NCBI RefSeq assembly: GCF_964204645.1
Contig: NC_134034.1
Span: forward strand, 11,618,462-11,682,461
Direction: 5' to 3'
Source: Tubulanus polymorphus
Taxonomy: Eukaryota > Nemertea > Palaeonemertea > Tubulaniformes > Tubulanidae
Length of the DNA: 64,000 bases
Position numbers and translations under genes: made by a program. How positions within the stretch are numbered: the first letter of the stretch is position 1; each line of letters begins with the position of its first letter. This document shows positions 24,401 to 33,500 of the stretch, one piece after another. The notes under the pieces are model-generated. The model saw nothing but the letters and a program-made list of their open reading frames with translations, did no database searches and was not told the DNA's origin.

Positions 24401-27400
24401 TGAACGCGTTTCGCCTCCGAGATGATATAACTGTATTGATCGATAACCGATTGCGAAACGTCGTTCAGCGAATCGGTGTGATGATCTATCTGGATTCCTG
24501 CAACGAGAGTTTTAAAACGTGACTGCTTCTCTTTAAATCCCCCTATGACATCGTCGTATTGATACAACTAATGTCTATTTCAACTTGGCTTGATAGCGTA
24601 TCAGGTGGCCTAGCTCGGTCAGTTTTGTTGGAATATACCCAGTGTTTTCAATAAGAAATTAACAAGCCCTTTGAAAAACAGGAGGGTCCCATTATATGTC
24701 ACAGTCCCTGAAACAAAAGGTGGTTTGAAAAAACAGACGGGTCCTTTACAAACAACAGACGGGTCTGGGACCTGGGACCTGGCTCTTATTGAAAACACTG
24801 CATAACTGATAAAAGTCTTATCAGGACCAGAAAGCACTGGCAGGTGACCTAAAACATTGATTTTCAATCCATTCATCACTTTACTGAAGGATATCCAAAA
24901 ATGTCTGCACCGAAAGGGGTTGTGAAGGGAAAGGTGACTCATACATACATAAAAGAAACTCCATGATTTGAAAGTTTAACAATATGTTTCCATGTCTTCA
25001 TACCAAACTTCAGTTGGTAGGCATGGAAACATATTGTTAAACTTTCAAATCATGGAGTTTCTTTTATGTAACCCCTTTCAGTGAAGACTTTTATGCAATC
25101 CTTCGATTCAGTTTAAAATTACTTTTATCAGGTATAAAAAATGAGCGAGCTAGGCCGCCTGATGTGCTCTCAAGTCAAGTTGAAATAGACATTAGCGATT
25201 CGATCTATATAGATGTATCTTACCTCCGTGTAGATGGAAATATTGATTGTGAAATGAGAAATTTTTGCACTTGAAATCGCTGCCCAGAATTAACGGAGGC
25301 AATTCTCGTTCCGTTCTAATATCATCACCTGAAATCAGACCCGAATTCTTACGTTTATTTTTTTTGTTTGGTTTTTATCCAGTTACGAAATTCTTCTCTT
25401 AAAACCACGGAAGAGTGTGAGATGTCAGAGAGCAAAATCCAGTTCCACATTTTTGATTTTGTGAAACTGGATCCTGAAGATCAAGGGCAGATCTAACATT
25501 CTTTGACGGTGTGGGCCTGAAAATTCGAATTTAGAAAACTTAGGACGAAAAGGGCACTTATCAGGGCCCGGTTGGTTTTTATATTAGTGTTTTTAAAATT
25601 TATGCAAAATTTCACCCAGTCCTGGCAGTGTGGCTGTCTCCACAGTGATCTAAGTTGCTCTACAATCCTAGAGTTCTGTGGTACATCGGACACTAAGGTT
25701 CTTAGTGAACGCGAAATATTTTTTCAGAAGGCACGTTCGAATCTTTAAGGGCTGAACAAGTTTATCCGCTAAAACCGCCCTTAAAGACTGTGAAACCGGG
25801 TTGAGTTAGAGCAGCTTACCGATGAGAGGAACGAGAAGTTGATTGACGTCCGGTATTTTCATACGTTTTCTCATGCCGATCAGAAACGGCGTCAGAAACC
25901 CGATGAATTTCAACACGGCGAGCTGTCGCCGCACCTCCGGTTTATTACCGAGATTCTGTCGTATGATCTGCTGATGCAGCAACAATCGAGCGTTCAAACG
26001 TTCGTAGCCGTCGTGATCGATACGATCTTCGGTCAGACGTACGACGTTTCCGACCAGCCAATCGGAGTCGAGCACGAACAGGTTTTTGAACATGCGCACC
26101 GAGCGTTGGTACAACGTCATCGACATCGACAGGTCGTCGACGTGACTCGCGAAGAATCGTCGCTCGTCGGCGAGTTCCGCGTCCGACGTCTGCTCGTCCG
26201 GCAGCTGATCGTAAACGCGGGAATAATCCGGATCTTTAGTGATATCCATCATCCCTACAAAAACAATATTTACATTAAAAACGTCGATAATATTTTGATA
26301 TCGGTCGCAAAAAAAATGTGAGATCTGTGGCAATAGATGAAGTTACAATATCCACCACCAGACGGCGTGACTGTTCAGTGAATCAATATTAACTGTCCTT
26401 CAGCATACTCGCTATATAAATTGGATCCTCACTTGCCACAAGTGGAATCCTCTATTGTCGCAGTAGTTGATGCCTTACTGCAGACTAGCGACACCTGGTG
26501 GTTCCTCACTTGCTACAAGTGGAATCCTTTATGGCCGCAGTAGTTGATGTCCTACTACACACTAGCGACATCTAGTGGATCCTCACTTGCCACAAGTAGA
26601 ATTCTCTATTGCATGCTCGTAAATGTTATACTGCACACTAGTGACACCAAGTGGATCCTCACTTGCCACAAGCAGAATTCTCTATTGCATGCTCGTAAAT
26701 GTTATACTGCACACTAGCGACACCTAGTGGATCCTCACTTGCCACAAGTGGAATTCTTTTTTGCATGCTCATAAATGTTATACTGCACACTAGCAACACC
26801 TGGTGATATAAAGTGTAAACGTACGTACCTGCGGTAGTGAATTCAGTTAACAATGGTTTCCTCGTTTCGGGTTTCCCGTTGGAATTCACGTCCAAATTCT
26901 GTCGCCAACGTTCCGAGAATTTCGTGCGTTTCTCCTTCGGGAAGTAAGCGCCGTGCCAGAGGGCTTTCATCGTGTAGTCGACGTTGATCATGATCTGTCC
27001 GACTTTGGTGTCGATGTACGCGGGCGGTATCTGACACGCGGTGCTCTGATCGTAGTTCGGCTCCAGCGCGCAGCACGGCGTCTGATTCAGTGAGTAAATA
27101 CCGACTGTTAACTCGCGTACGATCTGATGCAACTCGCGCATATCCATCGCCGCGACGTCCGAGTCGATCGGGATTAAAAACGCGGCCGCGGACTCCGAAA
27201 ACGCGGGTATCTCGGCGACCAGTCCGTGCGGCGCGTCGGTCGGGATGCGGAAATCGTCGGACGATAGCATCCAATGAGACGCCGTGTAACCGAGCAGTTC
27301 TTGACATTCGTAACGGTCGCATTTTTCGAAACTTTGAATCGCGTATCGCGCCGCGGGGGACGAGGTGATGTCCTCTTTCTCGGACGCGGTGTCAGCATCG

Positions 27401-27453
27401 CGAGCTGAGTTAGCGCCACCTTTATTCTGTCCGATAACCGGGGTACTGGACAT
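9411..27453 (-). CDS. ANKAR: Ankyrin and armadillo repeat-containing protein, complete 20-exon gene
   Basis: The exons, 5' to 3' on the minus strand, are 26829-27453, 25820-26254, 25224-25328, 24326-24497, 23172-23355, 22272-22494, 21216-21417, 20375-20583, 19921-20025, 19074-19487, 18891-18984, 16344-16491, 15682-15835, 14086-14247, 12922-13151, 12213-12371, 11912-12029, 11159-11465, 10643-10692 and 9411-9697. All have GT-AG ends and compatible phases, giving 1460 residues against about 1430 in human. Residues 1-507 are an N-terminal region without recognised repeats. Residues about 508-720 are ankyrin repeats (LIHHAAMYNRPQIIACL; TALHLAARCGALDAVSCLLA; TPLLLAASSGALNAVRCLID). Residues about 754-1310 are armadillo repeats (for example GGIAPLVALLDSELEDVLVN and RPLVNLIKGRNVTVQVKAAS-like). 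The tail is basic and Gln-rich. The molecular role of the family is poorly known. Introns hold many minisatellites and a nested GPCR. Confidence 0.93.
10770..11158. repeat. Minisatellite of about 24 bp containing copies of the adjacent ANKAR 5' splice site
   Basis: About 15 copies of a 20-30 bp unit (CTGATTTGATATTCCCCCAT and CTGATTTGATATTTACCGGT variants) run directly up to the 5' splice site of the ANKAR exon at 11159-11465. Read on the minus strand, the units nearest the exon repeat GGTAAATATCAAA, which is the real donor sequence (AG|GTAAATATCAAAT). Confidence 0.93.
11595..11900. repeat. Minisatellite, 20-bp unit (CTGTGGAACTGGGT type)
   Basis: About 15 copies of CTGTGGAACTGGGTCCAGAA. It ends only about a dozen bases from the ANKAR 5' splice site at 11911. 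It is the reverse-complement orientation of the array at 3060-3410. Confidence 0.95.
12617..12728. mobile_element. Short foldback element, GGTCCAGTTCCACAGTT ends
   Basis: AGGTCCAGTTCCACAGTT at the left and CTGTGGAACTGGGTCCTA at the right are inverted copies. GAGTTAA motifs and a TGAAAATGAACT centre lie between them. Same family as 23388-23499, 29718-29828, 33961-34050 and, degraded, 61387-61498. Confidence 0.75.
13243..13590. repeat. Minisatellite, 54-bp unit, in an ANKAR intron
   Basis: Six near-identical 54-bp units (GGTCTTAAGTTGTTAGATTG followed by ACTATATGTAACTTAACCCC and a short linker). The first 20 bases match, in reverse complement, the 46-bp units at 60490-60790. Confidence 0.95.
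13759..13994. mobile_element. Small element with CAGGGTCC ends
   Basis: The terminal inverted repeats are CAGGGTCCAATCGAAG on the left and a diverged match ending GATCGGACCCTG on the right. Internal ACTTGCCC blocks are repeated in both orientations. The flanks (CTACTG and TACTAA) may be a worn target duplication. No coding capacity is seen. CAGGG-type ends occur in several DNA transposon groups, so I do not name a superfamily. Confidence 0.6.
14348..15630. repeat. 1.3-kb satellite-like array, 49-bp unit, in an ANKAR intron
   Basis: About 26 tandem units of roughly 49 bp (core GTGACGTTTAGACTCAATTC, then TATGAGCCATTTTC and ACTAAGAGAGTA). A higher-order pattern is visible: blocks with TTTGACGTTAAGG alternate with blocks with GTGACGTTTAGAC, and the right end is homogenised (TACGAGACATTTTCC). 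It fills most of the intron between exons 14086-14247 and 15682-15835. Confidence 0.96.
15957..16121. mobile_element. 165-bp MITE, GGGGTCATTCATTTATTACG ends
   Basis: The left end GGGGTCATTCATTTATTACG is matched by the inverted right end CGTAATAAATGAATGATCCC. The interior holds G-rich runs and ATTGCGTACTGTAAT. Copies of the same family are at 34678-34833 (diverged) and 52997-53160. Confidence 0.85.
16530..16770. repeat. Minisatellite of about 50 bp built on CTGTGGAACTGGGT
   Basis: Five copies of CACACAACTGTGGAACTGGG alternate with TTCAGAGTCTAATTAAACC-like spacers. The array lies next to the 3' splice site of ANKAR exon 16344-16491. Confidence 0.9.
17498..18508 (+). CDS. Rhodopsin-like GPCR, FMRFamide-receptor-like, nested in an ANKAR intron
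   Basis: An intronless 336-residue frame with seven hydrophobic segments, at roughly residues 31-52, 61-80, 113-138, 152-174, 214-238, 261-284 and 300-318. Class A landmarks are present in altered form: Asn45 in helix 1, Asp71 in helix 2 (LTVADG), ERL at 134-136 instead of DRY, and NVFIY at 311-315 instead of NPxxY. WLIVCVTFERLASISFPL resembles invertebrate FMRFamide and related peptide receptors. The only N-terminal glycosylation site seen is NKT at 14. No Cys sits at the usual top of helix 3, so the canonical extracellular disulfide may be absent or differently placed. It lies antisense within the ANKAR intron between exons 18891-18984 and 16344-16491. The ligand is unknown. Confidence 0.87.
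   Translation: MLAHLKPLVYAGGNKTCQANAIVWSRIYIHTLINGPIAAIGTVLNVVCFLVVRKFAHRPTYFLLAALTVADGLYQLVSIPEYSVGLLLRYLEYGDKLIYLHPALTLPQLDAYLAPVRFAAFHERNWLIVCVTFERLASISFPLRSKSWFGKRVLRTIVCSTAVVNALLVLPLFLMEIRGPIAFRKCDYFRGEKFYFGSYIKWNPLKGRYTRTLSTYVGSAVPFLLLFVGNICLIFKIVAARRNRPRNLNSNAKDVAAGNRMAFVVTVSIVTAHLIFEFPHAFFMLNYDFAWIEFRFPMIGQIGSQIDSLINVFIYSVINPKFRKTAKETFCAKKRI
18775..18858. repeat. Short minisatellite, GAACTGAGTGGAACTGTGG
   Basis: Four or five copies of a 19-20 bp unit, about 30 bp from the ANKAR 5' splice site at 18890. It shares GGAACTG with the other 20-bp arrays. Confidence 0.8.
19520..19656. repeat. Minisatellite, 23-bp unit (ACAGATCAGTCATTCCTGAT)
   Basis: Six nearly perfect copies begin about 35 bp from the 3' splice site of ANKAR exon 19074-19487. 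The unit core TACAGATCAGTCATTCCT recurs in the 44-bp array at 22505-22870. Confidence 0.95.
22505..22870. repeat. Minisatellite, 44-45 bp unit (TACAGATCAGTCATTCCTGG)
   Basis: Eight copies, each with ATATAAGCAGTTTTAACAGG and GTCCC following the shared core. The array starts about 10 bp upstream, in transcript sense, of the ANKAR exon at 22272-22494. Its minus-strand CTGATCTGTAG resembles the exon's own 3' splice site (CTGATCTGTTTGCAG). Confidence 0.95.
23388..23499. mobile_element. Short foldback element, GGACCCAGTTCCACAGTT ends
   Basis: GGACCCAGTTCCACAGTTCT at the left is inverted at the right as AACTGTAGAACTGGGTCC. GAGTTAA/TTAACTC steps and a TTGAAAATGAACTGA centre lie between. It sits near an ANKAR exon but outside it. 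Confidence 0.82.
23571..23690. mobile_element. Short foldback element, CCCGGTTTTATAGACTGGTA ends
   Basis: CCCGGTTTTATAGACTGGTA is matched inverted by TACCAGTCTATAAAACCGGG, giving 20-bp perfect arms around a spacer of about 75 bp that also has TTAACTC-like steps. A related end is expanded as tandem units at 36410-36720 in the golgin gene. Confidence 0.85.
24568..25195. mobile_element. About 630-bp foldback element in an ANKAR intron
   Basis: ACTAATGTCTATTTCAACTT at the left is inverted at the right as AAGTTGAAATAGACATTAGC. A second inverted pair in the interior is GAAACTCCATGATTTGAAAG with TTTAACAATATGTTTCCATG and its complement (24958-25060). A shorter related copy with the same ends and core is at 21475-21745. 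No coding frame is seen. Confidence 0.82.
26400..26815. repeat. Minisatellite of about 77 bp in the first ANKAR intron
   Basis: Five copies contain GATCCTCACTTGCCACAAGT, GCATGCTCGTAAATGTTATA and CTGCACACTAGCGACACC. The array ends about 15 bp from the 5' splice site of the first coding exon (26829-27453). Confidence 0.93.
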
Positions 27454-28736
27454 TTTGCTGCGTCCCGGCGATTTTTTAGGATACTGGGATTTTGGGATTA
27501 CAATGATTACATATCTATCTTAAGATTCCAGAAGGGATTTAGGTTAAGGATACGGACGCGGTACCGGTACTCGTCAGGGAGACGCCTCTAAAAACTGCAG
27601 TCTCCAGCACAAAAGTTTATTACATTTTCGCTTCAAATTTGCTGTAAATTCGTAAATTCTGTCACTATGGACGCCATACATAAATTCGGAATCGATACCG
27701 GACTTCCCGACCGGGCCCGTTTCCGAGACACTTGCCCGCCATATTCGCTTCCCTAAGTTGGAATTTGACGGGTTCTGGGATAATCGCGTCACTGCGTTCG
27801 TCTTTGGACGGGTTTTACGGCAACTCGCTTGCCTGTGTTCGTGCCATTCTCCAAAGTGGCTGAATAGTCACCTTACCACTAACGATTAGATCAAAATCGA
27901 GTGAAGCACTTAGAAATAAACACCAAAGTGTTTTCCGAAATTGACAAGTGTTCATCAAATATCCTGTCGATGATCGCATGAACAAATTTTCTAGATCGTT
28001 GCCTTTGTCGTTGGAAGTATCTCGCCCGATGGCACTTCGGATCCAGCGTGACACCCGAATGGTGCTTTAAACAGATCACAGATGTGAAATTTCGATTCGG
28101 CCCGATCTTGTATTTAAAACCGAAACTAATCTTCTCGCTATTCATTGCTGATGAGGCAGAGGCGAATTGTAGCAGCGACAACGAGTTCAGAAGGTAGGAT
28201 TCAAATGACATGAGTGCGCAATTGTCGTCGACATTGATTCTCTAAATGTGTTTTTTACAAGGGTAGCCTTTAAAAAGCAACCGCGAGTTCAGAGCTACAA
28301 CCAAATATCAAATGATTCACTAGGATAAAATAACTCAAATAGCAATGGACTACTAAAATTAAATGCGGATGATTTATTTACGAATTTGAACTACTAAAAA
28401 ACGAAATCTATTTATTAAATCGAAAATTCGAAAGAATTGGAGTTACCATCGTAATTGTAAATCATTTATAGTTTTAACAATGATAAAATGAAAATATAAT
28501 AGTAAAACTAGTAATTTTTTAGATAAAATCTGACGATGGTTGGAAACGTGAGAAAAAACAAAAACAGTTATTTCACGCGATGCGACCATATAAGAGACTT
28601 ATCGTTATTCTATTTCATAAAATTTTCAGCGCCTCCTGTGTGCGGCCATTCTTCTATTGCGGCCAAGTCTTGTGATAAATACTTTTTGATGTGTGGTGAC
28701 ATTTTCAATATTCTCTTAACAGAATCGACGCAGAAG
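27454..28736. other. Intergenic region between ANKAR 5' end and the secreted-protein gene
   Basis: This must hold the ANKAR promoter and the promoter of the plus-strand gene at 28737. A minus-strand frame at 27891-28211 (106 codons) begins MSFESYLLNSLSLLQFASAS and could be a weak signal peptide. It has no recognisable domain, no poly(A) signal and only moderate length, so I do not call it a gene. The left third is GC-neutral and the right third is strongly AT-rich. Confidence 0.45.
28587..28594 (+). promoter_or_regulatory. TATA-like box of the secreted-protein gene
   Basis: CATATAAG in an otherwise AT/GC-mixed stretch about 145 bp before the start ATG. It could place the transcription start near 28618. 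It could equally be chance in AT-rich DNA. Confidence 0.4.
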
Positions 28737-29264
28737 ATGTTTCGTGTAGCGGTCTGTGTTCTTGTAGTGACGCTTTTACTTCAACGAGTAGAATCCAAAC
28801 CCGTAAACAGTAAGGCCAATATCAGCGCGGATCAGAATCAGGCTGATGCAGAAAAAGCTGTGAAGAAAATACTGAAAATGCCAGTCAATGGCGTGAAAAA
28901 TGAAAACGAAGAGGTCGAAGATATCGTGAAAGCTGTCAAAGATGGCCGCGTCAGCGACATCGCAGAAGCTGTGAAATCAATCGATGTCGATTACCTGGTA
29001 AACGCTGTGAAAGAGAAAGGTGTCGCGGGCGTTGGACAGGCTCTGGAAACTATCAAACGGGACAGTTCGAAATTGAAACAAGAGTACAGCGCAGCGGCTA
29101 GAATACTGTATTCGCGGAAACGGAAAGCCGACTCGCAAGCCGATCAGATCGTCAGAGATGTCGATGATATCGTGAATGCCGTTGAACGCGCAGACGTCAA
29201 AGATATCGAAGCGTTGAAAAATGCGGACGACATCGAGAAAGTGGTTAAGGATACAAAACAATAA
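28737..29264 (+). CDS. Small secreted protein with V-DIV-AV repeats
   Basis: A 175-residue frame. Residues 1-20 (MFRVAVCVLVVTLLLQRVES) are a clear signal peptide, which decides this start over the longer upstream-open frame. The rest is charged, helical-looking and free of cysteine. It carries imperfect repeats of a V.DIV.AV pattern: VEDIVKAVKDGRVSDIAEAV, VDYLVNAVKEKGVAGVGQAL, VDDIVNAVERADVKDIEAL. A basic cluster RKRK at 127-130 is a possible proprotein-convertase site. The upstream TTCTCTTAACAG could be a 3' splice site, so the 5' UTR may be split. AATAAA follows at 29435. No family is recognised. A secreted matrix, mucus or immune peptide precursor are all possible, with no evidence to choose. 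Confidence 0.75.
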   Translation: MFRVAVCVLVVTLLLQRVESKPVNSKANISADQNQADAEKAVKKILKMPVNGVKNENEEVEDIVKAVKDGRVSDIAEAVKSIDVDYLVNAVKEKGVAGVGQALETIKRDSSKLKQEYSAAARILYSRKRKADSQADQIVRDVDDIVNAVERADVKDIEALKNADDIEKVVKDTKQ

Positions 29265-29434
29265 ACCGGTGATAATGAAGATTTGGGCCCCGTCTTCAAT
29301 TTTGGTCATTTGTGATCCTTAAAACACGGTTAATGAAACACAAGTGATGACGGATCGACTAAGGGAAGGCCGTGTTACAGGGGTGTGCGCAGCCCCTAAA
29401 AATATCAAGTTGCCTTTCTTGAAATTATATGCAA

Positions 29435-29440
29435 AATAAA
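29435..29440 (+). terminator. Poly(A) signal of the secreted-protein gene
   Basis: AATAAA about 170 bp after the stop codon at 29264, on the same strand, with no nearer hexamer. Confidence 0.65.
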
Positions 29441-30554
29441 AAGCATTAAACCGATACCTGAAAAGTTGAAATTCATTGTTCTTCGTATTTCCGAAGTGAG
29501 TTAATATTTTCCGATGAGTATTTTTCAGGTTAGATAGTATGACCTATTGCGCCGGATGCACCCCCACTAAATCAGACCCTTCCACCCATGATACTTCTAT
29601 CATCTAAAAAGATGATTGTCGAAATCTTAACTGCCAGTGTTGAATTGGACCCAGTTCTGCCTCAGTTGTGAGTTAGGACTTCGGATTTCTATTATTGGAA
29701 AACTTAATTTCGAACCCTGGGTCCAGTTCCACAGTTCTGAGTTAAGATTTGACCCTGGGTTAAAACATTGAAAATGAACTAACTTTAACTCAGAGTTAAC
29801 TCTAACTCACAACTGTGGAACTGGGTCCTGAGTTTTAAAATCTACCTATGGAGCTGGGTGGATCAACACTCAGAATCAAAGTTTTTACTCGAGATGAGGG
29901 TCCAATAGGTGGCTATTTGCAGGCCTGCTGTTATCAAGAATAATTAAACGTTTCCGCCAATTTTGCAAAAGACTCAACAAATAAACTAGGGTTGAAATGG
30001 TATTTCCCTAGCAGTTAGTTAATTTGTGCGGTTTTACAATACTGGAGCATTCCGAGCATTCCACGGATTTCACCCATATTTGAAACGATAAGACGCGGCC
30101 CGCCCAACAGCTCTCCCGTCACGGCTTGATTTCTCCTAGGAATAATATTGACGTTCCCCAGGAGGGGCTTCCACTGGCAGGCGAGCCACGACGTGGCTAA
30201 ACTCGGCACTACCTCGACGCAATCCACGGTCCAGAGACAACAGAAATTCGAGCTTGATTGTCGATGCATTTTATAGCCACATTTGGAAAGAAAATCACTT
30301 GAATATCATTCTTGAACTTTTGTTTACATAGTTTAGATTTTTCTCACCAGTCAAACAATAGAAAAATAAATCTAGACACAATTTTACACATTTTACCGAT
30401 TTGAATGATTCGGGATTCGAACCTACTCCATCGCGAACGAGCCGTCGCGAATGTCATCGAATACCGGCGAAATATGACATGTCCGCAATATGAGGAAATA
30501 AACATCAAAATTTACCCTTAATAACGTCGGATTTCTAGCGATTTCGACCCCGAA
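29441..30554. other. Intergenic region before the golgin gene
   Basis: It contains one short foldback element (29718-29828). A minus-strand open frame at 30015-30269 (84 codons) has no recognisable domain. The golgin promoter should lie near 30400-30550. That stretch has GC-rich palindromic patches (TCGCGAACGAGCCGTCGCGA). Confidence 0.45.
29718..29828. mobile_element. Short foldback element, GGGTCCAGTTCCACAGTT ends
   Basis: GGGTCCAGTTCCACAGTTCT and the inverted ACAACTGTGGAACTGGGTCC flank GAGTTAA/GTTAACTC steps and ACATTGAAAATGAACTAAC. Nearly the same sequence is at 23388-23499. Confidence 0.82.
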
Positions 30555-33500
30555 ATGTTCAAGAAACTTCGCCAGAAGATAGAACAGGCGGCCGAGCAGA
30601 TACCAGCTAAAGCTGAATCTGTAGTTCGAGCGGGAAAGGTAAAAAATCCAACTATTTCGACGACATCTGTCAAAAACTCAAACCCGGAAGTAAAATTGGT
30701 GTTTTCGTTTTTTTAATGTTTTCGGCGTCATCGTCGATTCCGATCGACCAGGACATTTGTAAAATTGAAAAAGTTAATCGTTTATATAATATGTGTGAGC
30801 ATTTTGATGGTTTTCTTTTTGTCTTAAGCTTGTAATTTTCCTGGAAGCATTTCCCAAAAAAGGAGGGACTGGTGCCGGTGATGGGGACCGAGGGGAGGCT
30901 GGAGATTTTTTAAGTTACATTTTGAATAACTTCTCAAATCGTTTGAATGCTCCTCCCCCAACTTACGTCCTAGGACAGATTTTCAGGACTTGTCCCTTCC
31001 CGAAAAACATCATGACGGCCCCTGCCCTTCTTTGCTCTGTAATAGGCCTATGTCTAACCCCCTCCCCTACCCCGTTTATTGAATGTAAAATAGAATTGAT
31101 ATGAATTTTCAGCCATCGGAAGTTGATGCGTTTGCCGGACCTGCCGGTTTATCCAGTAGAAATGAGGTATCTATATAACAACTCTATATCCTCGATTCCT
31201 CGTCCTACCTACACTCAGGGAGTGGGTTTCATCTCTTTCTAGATCAGACACGGTTGAAGACAGTTTCAAGAACTCATCTCACAAATCAATATCCCATTAT
31301 CCATTTTGACCAAAATGCTTCTGGGACCAACCAATTATTGGTGCAGAGTTAGCCTACCCCCATTCCATCAGATTCAAAATTTAGCCAATTTTGACGCGCA
31401 GCTTTTCATGCGTTTATTATCGGGCCTAGATTTAAGTTCTCGAAACTGAGAAAGTGTCTTGTGATATTCTTTTAGCTTCATATCGTAGACTCTCTTGGCT
31501 TTTAGCTGCGGTCAAACCCGTTGTTAAAGAAACCGGTGAAACTGTCGTAGAAAAAGTTTTGGAAGATTTCTAAACTTCAGTTGTTAGACTTAAATAGAAA
31601 TAAACTCCTTTTCTATTACCTGAATTGTATTGTTTACCCCTCAGGAGCTTCAATCTTTAAAGCAAATTTGAGTTCAAAACTTGTTCGTTGTTTGCAAACA
31701 AATCTAAACCGCTGAAGATAAAGTTTAAAAGTTTGAAAAGAAGAGCTTTTTTCTCGGGTTGAAGTCCAAAAGTCGTCTTAAAGTTGTTTCCGGGGGATGA
31801 GCTTATGAGCTATAAAAGTTATTAGCGACTATAGAACTACATGCAAGGTTTTGAATTTTTTTCTGATTAGTTTAAGATTGAGAACCAAAACCTGGGCTTA
31901 GACCGGTCTTGAATGTAAGCCTCGCAACTGGACCTAGTCTGAATACAAGACAACGGTGCCCGTTTTTTGGGAACAACAGCTAGATTCATTTTAGACCTTA
32001 ACTGGATCCTGCTAAAGTTAGTTTAGGCCCTATTCCAGGATATTCTTAATTGCTCTAATTCATGTGTGTCGTGTGTGTATTAACTTTGCTTTTAGAAATG
32101 CTAATCGAATCAAAGCGGCGTGTTTGTTTTTAACGCTGTTCATTTTGTTTATAATTTAGGACGGTGGTGTTGATGAGGTAATGCATTCGTGGTTGTGGTA
32201 ATCCCTCTCCCTCACTCGCCAGCGGTTGCTCCGTCGATTCTACCACTGGCGAGTGTGGTATATATTTTGTGGTGGTAATTTCAACGTTAATCGCTATCAT
32301 CATCTATCTTACTCTCGAAGTTTAATGGAATTCTTACTGATTATCGATATGATGATATTTGAATCTACCCGGTCTCCAGTTCCGCAGTTGAAGTCAGATC
32401 TGATCAACTCAGAAGAAGAGTTCATGTTGGGTGTTTATTGAAATATTATCTGTCTGATCATATTTTTGAATTATATATGCAGTCGTCCGTGAATTTCCAT
32501 CTATCATTCTCTCTCAATTTTGTCCTAAAACATCCAACTTCGAGCGGGTTCTAGTAAGCCTACTCCGTACCGGTGATTTTAACACTTCAGACACAACTGT
32601 CGAATCCGTCGGGTTCTTTAAACCCTGGGCTCAGTTGCACAGTCAAGTCCAAATGTATTCTCAAATCTGAAGATAAGCCGTCAGTTGTTAGATTGGTTAT
32701 AGGACACCGAAATGACTGTGGTTATATGTTGATAGATTGATTGCGCAACTGACCCCCATAATTTGGTAAATTACTATTAGATTTCTCTGCCTCATATTTT
32801 CCTATCTTTTATATACATATTGAAATTATACCTCGACAATAATTCGACGAATCGGTATCATCTGTGAAAGTGCATTTCACGTCAATATTTTACCTATTCT
32901 AGCGGAGATAATTATTGCGTTTTAATTTGTTTGTATTATGAAGTGGTAACATGTGCGATCAGTCAGATATATTCGATACTGTTCGTACTGTATTTATACA
33001 TCAGTCTATGTATGGTGGTTCAGTTTAAAGGTTCGTAGCTGAAAAACCTTTTTCATCCGGAGGAGACCAGTTTCCACATTAGATTGTCCGAGGCAAAGTG
33101 AAATTATCGATTAATTTGAAATTTTGCTGTTGGTAATTTCTTGTTTTTGATACTGAAATGATTATTTCGAGGGTAAACCCATTCAAAACGTCTGTGAATA
33201 ATTTAATATCTTCGTTATTTCATTTCAGCCGAAACCTGTAATACCGAGTGACGATGGCCCCCACCGACATAACCCAGCGGTATGTATGCTCTGACTTTGT
33301 TGTTAGATTGGCTATGGAACCAAAATGAGCTTAGCCTGGTCTTAAGTAGCTCGATTAGCTATAGAACTAAGTTGGACTTATACTGGTTTTAAGTACCGGT
33401 AGTTCGATTAGCTATATCGACTGATCGTCTTAGACTGGTTTTAAATGAAAGCCATGAGACTGCAACCGATTTTACTCGACCTCAGTGTAGACCGTGCACA

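Noticed and set aside
27891-28211. 106-codon minus-strand frame with a weak signal-like N-terminus
   Set aside because: The hydrophobic stretch is interrupted, there is no domain, no poly(A) signal and no splice evidence. It may be UTR or promoter of ANKAR.
30015-30269. 84-codon minus-strand frame
   Set aside because: No recognisable domain, no nearby signals, and composition does not differ from background.
30405-30445. Second tRNA-like GGATTCGAACC
   Set aside because: Only the T-loop motif is present and the flanks do not form a cloverleaf.
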